A stretch of DNA of 64,000 bases from Siphonodentalium dalli (Eukaryota; Mollusca; Scaphopoda; Gadilida; Siphonodentaliidae), in assembly GCA_032622095.1 (NCBI GenBank), contig CP136066.1:192626816-192690815 (forward strand). The letters run 5' to 3'. Below, piece by piece: positions 58,001-64,000 of the stretch (positions within the stretch are counted from its first letter, which is position 1; each line of letters opens with the position of its first letter). Under the pieces are notes generated by a model that saw only the letters and a list, made by a program, of their open reading frames with translations, did no database searches and was not told where the DNA came from. The translations under genes were made by a program, and so were the position numbers.

Positions 58001-58975
58001 GTAAGTTGACAAGGTTCCCACTCTTTTGAAAAGTCCTTCAATACAGACCCTTATTTGAAAAGTGCTTAACTTCATTTTCAGATAGTAAATATTTCACCTT
58101 TCATTCATGAAAAGTGCTTGAACATAGTAAATTTTCACTCTTGACTAAAAAGTTTCTGTGATATATTTCTACACTTTTCGAAGAAAAAAGCGAGGTATAC
58201 TGGATTGGCATGTCTGTCTGGCCGTCCTTCCATCCACCTGGGCATGCATCACAGCCATGGGTTATCGGATCTGGATGAAATATTGTATGGTGGTTCGACA
58301 TTGGGACTGCTTTACAATGACGAATGCATTTTCAGTTCCAGAGTTATCTGGAAATAGTGGTTTTCTGTCCTGCCAAGCATATATCTCAGCCATGGTTTAT
58401 TGAATCTCAATGAATTTGCAATGGAGGTTTGCCATCAATAACATTCACATTTTCCATTCTATATTTATCCTTCTTTGTTTATATGGTCTTGTAATACAAC
58501 CCTGACTAAACCTACATACAAGGCTCATTCTGATTGGTCAGTATCCTGTATTTCCATGGATATCCGACCGTCGTTTTGTGGTACATTTCTAGATATTTTT
58601 ATTTGTACCACAAAAAAATGTAGTGCAATCAGTGAAATGCTGCCAATGCCTCAAACTTTCAGAAGTCAAACAACACGGGCATTGGTTAATATCACGCTAT
58701 AGACTGAAGAAAGAGACATATAGTGACTACCTACTGTACTATACTGAATTTTATTTAAGATAGAACCAAAATAAGTCTTAACTGGAATTTTTTTTGCCAA
58801 AAGGCAATGAAAAGGGGTCGGTTCAAAATTGACATCATGTTTGACATTACAGTTCTAAGAGAAGAATTGTTTGGTGGAAATTCATACCACACAGAGCTAG
58901 AAACAGGGCTATTATATAGCAGGTTGAACGTATGTCATTACAGTTTCGACCAAATCAGATACAGTCGAATTACAA

Positions 58976-59124
58976 AAGAAATAAATACACTACGCATCGG
59001 CGTGTATAGTAGAATTTGACCACAGAAACTGATTGTAGGACTCCGCTTTGCGTCGTCCTACAATCAGTTTCTTTGTGGTCAAATTATACTATACACGCCG
59101 ATGCGCAGTGTAATTATTTCTTAA
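58976..59124. repeat. Fold-back element centred on CTTTGCG
   Basis: AAGAAATAAATACACTACGC at the left mirrors the right end GTGTAATTATTTCTT through GCATCGGCGTGTATAGTAGA, TTTGACCACAGAAACTGATT and GTAGGAC. It is non-coding, MITE-like, and shows no clear target duplication. Confidence 0.75.
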
Positions 59125-59169
59125 ATAATGGTTTTCTGCCCGTCTGTGCAGATATCTCATTCTGTTACA

Positions 59170-59236
59170 TACAGTAATGCCCTAATTAATAGACTCCTTA
59201 ACCACAGCAAAGTCGATTATTTAGGGCATTACTGTA
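59170..59236. mobile_element. TACAGTAATGCCC-family MITE, minimal form (67 bp)
   Basis: TACAGTAATGCCCTAATTAA to TTATTTAGGGCATTACTGTA with only CTCCTTAACCACAGCAAAGTC between. Both ends intact, all inner arm sequence lost. Confidence 0.85.
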
Positions 59237-59683
59237 TTTAGGCCACACAAGTTTTCTTATCTGTTTCTCGGACACTTTTTTCAATATGGGTAGGCAGGTT
59301 TTTATATTTATTTTTACTACAAATTACCTGGAGAATTATCAAAAACATTGTTAGGCGTGAAAAATTAGTTCCTAATTAATTGTTAATACAATTTCACTGT
59401 AAGTCTGTTGTACAACCCTAGTACATATAGTTCAAATAAACCAAAAATAAAACTTTATTTTTATCAAAAATAAAAAAGGGAAATATTAGACACAAGTTGA
59501 AATGGGCCATATTTTTATGAGGGGGCAGTTGTCTGAGAAACAAAACATAATTTTTTTTTGGCCTTACCTATGGATGTATTAAACGATGGTCCCATGAATG
59601 GTTTTAAGGTACAGTCTGTAGTATTTAGAATGATATGATTGTGTGACTACTATTAATTTTTTTATTGTATTTTCTATCCGCAG

Positions 59684-59876
59684 GTTTAACTCTGATATCC
59701 TTGGCTGTAAAGGTGAACAGCATTGTCCTTTGAGAGACCGAGTTGTTCCATGCCCGGAATCTGGATATAACAGATCACGCAGACTGCCCAACGTTTCTGT
59801 TGACCCGATTGTTGTGTTCATGTGTCGTGGGGTGTATGACATTGACAAGAAACGGGTTCTCAAGAATCCATCGTGA
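59684..59876 (+). CDS. BAHD1: BAHD1-like protein, last coding exon (residues 938-1001) with stop
   Basis: Acceptor TTTCTATCCGCAG ends at 59683. The exon completes Arg938 and runs to TGA at 59874-59876. It encodes FNSDILGCKGEQHCPLRDRV and then VDPIVVFMCRGVYDIDKKRVLKNPS. The end matches the family's VFLCRHVYD...R(I/V)LKNP tail closely, which sets the C terminus with confidence. The middle is shorter than the vertebrate loop. No clear AATAAA was seen in the few hundred bases after the stop; the 3' UTR may run into the TTAA elements that follow. Confidence 0.94.
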
Positions 59877-60016
59877 TAATATATCTTAGTCTTAGACAAG
59901 GAACCAGTTCTTAGATCTGTTCTAATTTATATCAAGATTCCACTTTAATTAGAGGTGTCAAATGTGCTTTCATCAAGAATCAACAAAATGCTTGCATTCA
60001 AAAGCCCATCACTAAC

Positions 60017-60367
60017 TTAAAGGGGTACTGTACACTAATTCTGGCCATTTATGGGGCCATCTCCTATTATACTCAACAGATTATATGTAACAAATGAATG
60101 AATTTGAGTCCTGGATTAGTGCAAAATACACTCATGTTCTCTATGAACGATGTAAACAACATGGTAATTATAATGAAAATGAGTTTATGGCCCAAGCCAT
60201 TTATTCATTTTCGTTATAATTATCAGGTTGTTATTCGTGGTTCTTTGTTTACGTAAATATATTTAACTCTCATTTTTGACTCATAGTATTTTTTGTATTG
60301 GATATTTCTGTTTAGTATAGTAGGAGCTGGCCCCATAAATGGCTGGATTTAGATAGTCCTCCTTTAA
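60017..60367. mobile_element. TTAAAGGGGTACTGT TTAA element
   Basis: TTAAAGGGGTACTGTACACT...GGCCATTTATGGGGCCA at the left mirrors AGCTGGCCCCATAAATGGCT...CCTCCTTTAA. TTAA at both tips; the right TTAA is shared with the next element. Confidence 0.75.
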
Positions 60368-60845
60368 CCCTTTCAGTGCCAGGTGCCGATCTCATCGGCC
60401 CTAATTTACGGTCTGTAAAATCGCCCCTAATTTTTTTTTTTTAAATTTGTGGTTTTTTGAAAGATTTTTTTGTTTTTTGTTTTGGTTAATTTTATTTGGG
60501 TATGCTTAAGCATGCTATAGCGAATTTAAAAACAAACTGGATAAAACCTTAGGGGCATGTTATAACTCAAAACTATCACCAAGTATTCATAGTAATAACT
60601 TTGATGCCCATAAAAAACATAAGATTCCCTGGCACTAAACCTATTAAATATACCTGTTAAAGAATATAAGAAAAAATTATTAAAATTGTAAAACATTGTA
60701 AAAAATAATAATGAAAAATTGTTAGGCCAATACATTCTCTTATATATGCGAGGCGACCTATGGTCGACTCGCATATATAAGAGAATGCATTGGCACAGGG
60801 TATATGGGTTGATACAAAAATCGGACCTGGCACTCATAGGGTTAA
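60364..60845 (-). mobile_element. TTAACCCTTTCAGTGCCA element with one hairpin core, copy 3
   Basis: Same layout and orientation as 35938-36411: GGTGCCGATCTCATCGGCCC at the left, AAGCATGCTATAGCGAATTT inside, hairpin core (60725-60794) and TATGGGTTGATACAAAAATC before the right end. TTAA is intact at both sides. Confidence 0.87.
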
Positions 60846-61079
60846 TATCATATATAAATAATTGTCAGAATATCACATTAAATCATTGGTGATCATGAAT
60901 TGAAAATTACACTATTTCAGTCACAATCAATATACTGTATGTATGTAATCAATATACTGTATGTATGTTAACACTAGAGATGAGTCACAAAATTACAGTA
61001 AGAGTTTAGCAGTTGGAAATATATGTAGGTTGGGCCATATTTTTAAAGGAATATAAACAAAATTATTATGTACGGTAAA

Positions 61080-61215
61080 TATTGCAGCGGCTTGGAGTTG
61101 ACTATGGCTAAATAGTGGTCCCAGGGGAGAAATAGTTCCCGAGCCGGAGGCGATTGGACTATCCCTCCCCGAGGACCACTATTTTGGCATAGTCCTTGAC
61201 AAGCCGTGCAATATT
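61080..61215. repeat. Imperfect fold-back element
   Basis: AATATTGCAGCGGCTTG pairs with CAAGCCGTGCAATATT, and AAATAGTGGTCCCAGGGGAG with the TCCCCGAGGACCACTATTT side. The loop holds GAGCCGGAGGCGATTGGAC. 61216-61710 shows nothing supported. Confidence 0.65.
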
Positions 61216-61710
61216 AATTTATTGAAAGTTCTTCATGCTGTCCAAGATCCCATAATGTCAAAACAATTAATGTCAAATAGTGAAAATAACCACACAACAA
61301 AAAACTGAAAGATTTCTTTCGAAACTTTAGTATATATCAAACTTTGGGAATTGACAAAAAATATCTAAGCGATATGATTAGTGAAGACAGAACTAGATAA
61401 ATCTTCCTGAATGAATTTATGAATTGTATTTTAGTCAACTTTAGAACTATCGAAGAAACCGAATAATCACTGTAGTTTAATTAGTTGAAAGCAACCTAAA
61501 TATCTTTTCTACTATTTCAAACATTCAAAATGGTCAGAGCTGTCAGTTCGTGACATTGAGGCTGTGATATGTTGCCCTTATTTGTACATACATGTGCCAG
61601 ACTTTGATGTCCATAGAGTTAAAATAAGATGCAGCAAGGCCAAAAAAAATATATTATTTGAGTCTCGGCAATAATTGTGTGCACTATTTTGAGTTCTCAA
61701 ACCAGTTATT

Positions 61711-62178
61711 AAATATGTGACCCGTCATATCAAATCTAGTCGTAAGTAGGGATTTTTTTACCCTGTGCCAATGCATTCTCTTATATATGCGAGTCGACCA
61801 TAGGTCGCCTCGCATATATATGAGAATGCATTGGCCTAACAATTTTTTATCATTTTTTTAAAATAAATGTTTCTTACAATTATTAGGACATAAAATAAAA
61901 AACATCATTACCCTGCAGGGAGCCCCACACATATATAGAAGCATATCGAAGAGTGTTGTCTGATCATGTTTGTCTGGGGCTCTGTATGGGTGAAATTATA
62001 AAATTGTTAAAGAATACAAGAAAAAATTATTAAAATTGTAAAAAATTGTTAGGCCAATGCATTCTCTTATATATGCGAGGCGACCTATGGTCGACTCGCA
62101 TATATAAAAGAATGCATTGGCACAGGGTAAAAAAATCCCGACTTGCGACTGGATTTGATATGGCGGGTCACATATTTC
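61711..62178. mobile_element. AAATATGTGACCCG element with two hairpin cores (shell D)
   Basis: AAATATGTGACCCGTCATAT...CGTAAGTAGGGATTTTTTTA at the left and its mirror at the right surround two facing cores (61769-61836 and 62053-62121). The shell has no TTAA/CCCTTT tip, unlike the others. The centre includes a GGGAGCCCCACACATATATA...GGGGCTCTGTATGGG mini-hairpin. Confidence 0.85.
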
Positions 62179-62690
62179 AAATAAACAGGCAAAATTGCTA
62201 TGCCATTGTATTGAGTTTCATCAATCAATCTGGTATCGAAATACCTGATCATTTTCTTATTTTTTGGTTTTTGAGAAATTCCCGCTATTTTGACGTGTTA
62301 TTGGAAAATTGAAATATGGCTTGGTAACATGATAGCTAACAAAAAATTTAGTAACATCTAGACGTAGAACCTATCAGCAGATCAGACACACTTCCAAAAC
62401 GGGCTATGTAGCTCATTTTTTCTTTCATATCCCAATTTATCTACATTTTTAATGTGATTTACATGTCAATGTATCTGGTATCCATCTTGTATTGAAATAC
62501 CTGATCATTTCTTATTTTTTGGTTTTTGTGAATAATTTGGACCGCAACATGCTTTTGGAACATTTGGATGATTGTTTACACTTGTATCGATTGTATCCAT
62601 GGAATTCATATAAAAAAATGCGTATCAATAAATAAAGAGTCCTACTCTATGGAACCAATTAAAGACAACCAAATGCCAACTATTTCTGTT

Positions 62691-62784
62691 AAATATATGT
62701 GACCCGCCATATCAAATCCAGTCGTAAGTCGGGATTTTTTTACCCTGTGCCAATGCATTCTCTTATATATGCGAGTCGACCATA
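62691..62784 (+). mobile_element. Truncated shell D element
   Basis: AAATATATGTGACCCGCCAT...CGTAAGTCGGGATTTTTTTA, CCCTGTGCC and half a core, breaking off at GCGAGTCGACCATA, exactly at the hairpin centre. No right half was found. Confidence 0.82.
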
Positions 62785-63455
62785 AAAGTCATGTCACCCC
62801 AATAGATTTGATAAATGATGCAAAATAATCAATGCTTCCGTGTCTGAAACTCAAATAATATTTATTTTTTTTGGTTTAATTACTTAAAAATAATAAGCAT
62901 ATATCCCTGATTGTGTCTAATTTATAATGTAATTTTCAAAACTTGAGCCTGATACCGTAGCTGAATATAGCTGGAATGGAGGTTTAGAAATTTTGAATCA
63001 GAACTTGTTCTTCAAATTTTGATCGACATGTGTTTTAATTACTGGAACTTTAAAAATATCCAATGCATGAAAAAGCTTTAAACAGTATTTTTTCATTAGT
63101 ACATATGATGGTTATCAAGCTATTTTTAGTGATTATACATCAATAAGCAATATGTTTTTGCTTTTGTGTCTTTCATGAGTATGTTACCCGGAATATAACT
63201 GGGATATGTTAAGGGTGATAAATTCAATCATGGATGATTGAGATTGATGAAAGAATGGTTTTTACTGCCTTGATGAGAGTACATTGAATACAAGTAATTT
63301 ATTAAGTTAGGCCCAGTTTGAATGTCATGAATGTGGAAAAGGTTATTAATATACATCATTGAAAAGCAGTAGGCAACTTGTTATATGAGAATATGAATTT
63401 CAAATATAGATCATTCTTGTCTTCTGTAATATTGACTCCGCCAGATTGATTTCAA
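62785..63455. other. No gene seen
   Basis: AT-rich DNA without supported exon, repeat end or RNA gene. Confidence 0.5.
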
Positions 63456-63886
63456 TCAAGTCTGATTATATGGTGTCTGTCATTTGTAGAATGAAGTCCC
63501 CAGAGGGTGAATTTAGTGATGCTAGCCCGCTATGTGGGCTATCATCACTAAATTCACCCTCTGGGGACCTCATTCTGCTTATGCCTCATCTCCTCTGGAA
63601 AGTTTCTATAGAAACTTAGATTCTATTCTTTTTTGTTTAGTTTCAAAATATCCCCAAATTGGCAGAAGACACATTGCATAATCGAGATTCCCAATGGGTG
63701 AAAGTCACAATATTTACCATTTGGGAACTTCAATCTGAGTCTCCCATAGCAGATGAAGGCATGCAGAATGAAGTCCCCAGAGGGTGAATTTGGTGATGCT
63801 ACCACACTATGCGGGATAGAATCACTAAATTCACCATCTGGGGACCTCATTCTGCAAATGACAGGCACTCTAAACTCAGGCTTGAT
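63456..63886. mobile_element. AGAGGGTGAATTTAGTGATG-family fold-back element, copy 3
   Basis: The left GTGTCTGTCATTTGTAGAAT and right CTGCAAATGACAGGCAC ends mirror. Two inner hairpins are built from CCCCAGAGGGTGAATTTAGT and its mirror. The middle matches 36531-36970 (CTCTGGAAAGTTTCTATAGA, GGGAACTTCAATCTGAGTC). Confidence 0.83.
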
Positions 63887-64000
63887 TTCAATATAAAACT
63901 GGTTACTTTATGAAGGGGAACATTTCATCAACTTCCAACTATCTAAACACCTAAAAAAAAGCATGTTATCCTAATACATTAGCCCATATCTCTGCATGAC

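Larger units (their letters stand above)
58001..59683. other. BAHD1-like last intron with repeats
   Basis: Holds a mollusc-type repeat head (AGGTATACTGGATTGGC at 58192, CCGTCCTTCCATCC after it), a fold-back element (58976-59124) and a short MITE (59170-59236). No other exon was seen. Confidence 0.7.

Noticed and set aside
54208-62312. Recurrent predicted peptides of the type CILLYMRVDHRSPRIYKRMHW on both strands, at many places
   Set aside because: They are translations of the AT-rich hairpin core; the same palindrome reads almost the same peptide on both strands, and the frames start and stop at element borders.

Overview
This window is nuclear DNA from an animal, most likely a marine lophotrochozoan and probably a mollusc. 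The sequence is AT-rich and gene-poor. It has spliced genes with GT/AG introns, dense short inverted-repeat transposons (hAT, Tc1/mariner-like, and TTAA-targeting piggyBac-like), Helitron-like ends, microsatellites and CAT/GTC-rich repeats of a kind I associate with mollusc genomes. There is no bacterial or organellar signature. The species cannot be named from the sequence alone.

Layout. 1-5.9 kb: a Helitron-like repeat, then a 2,754-bp unit present twice in tandem and almost identical. Each unit carries, on the minus strand, the first exon of a secreted PAN/Apple-like protein. 6-17.6 kb: repeat-rich ground. It holds a three-layer nest (Helitron-like end, then a hAT element with transposase remnants, then a hAT MITE), tandem arrays, fold-back elements and an unclassified repeat family. 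17.6-41.4 kb: mostly intron-like DNA. Two short in-frame exons (19444-19521 and 28661-28786) are good candidates for the start of the main gene, among a palindromic satellite, a complete 2.7-kb non-autonomous hAT and many MITEs.

The one clear complete gene is BAHD1-like, on the plus strand. Its coding exons are 41393-43253, 49727-50346, 53371-53533, 57832-58000 and 59684-59876. They join in phase to give a 1,001-residue protein: a long Lys/Ser-rich disordered region followed by a C-terminal BAH domain ending in the family's LKNP tail. The two candidate upstream exons would add 72 residues in frame, counting four codons read through before the 41393 ATG.

The most distinctive signal is a family of modular elements between 16.7 and 62.8 kb. 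A near-perfect hairpin core of about 68 bp recurs inside at least four, probably more, different outer shells, most of them ending in TTAACCCTTT. Several of these TTAA elements abut one another at shared TTAA sites, so they have been inserting into each other's ends. Some lie very close to BAHD1 splice sites.
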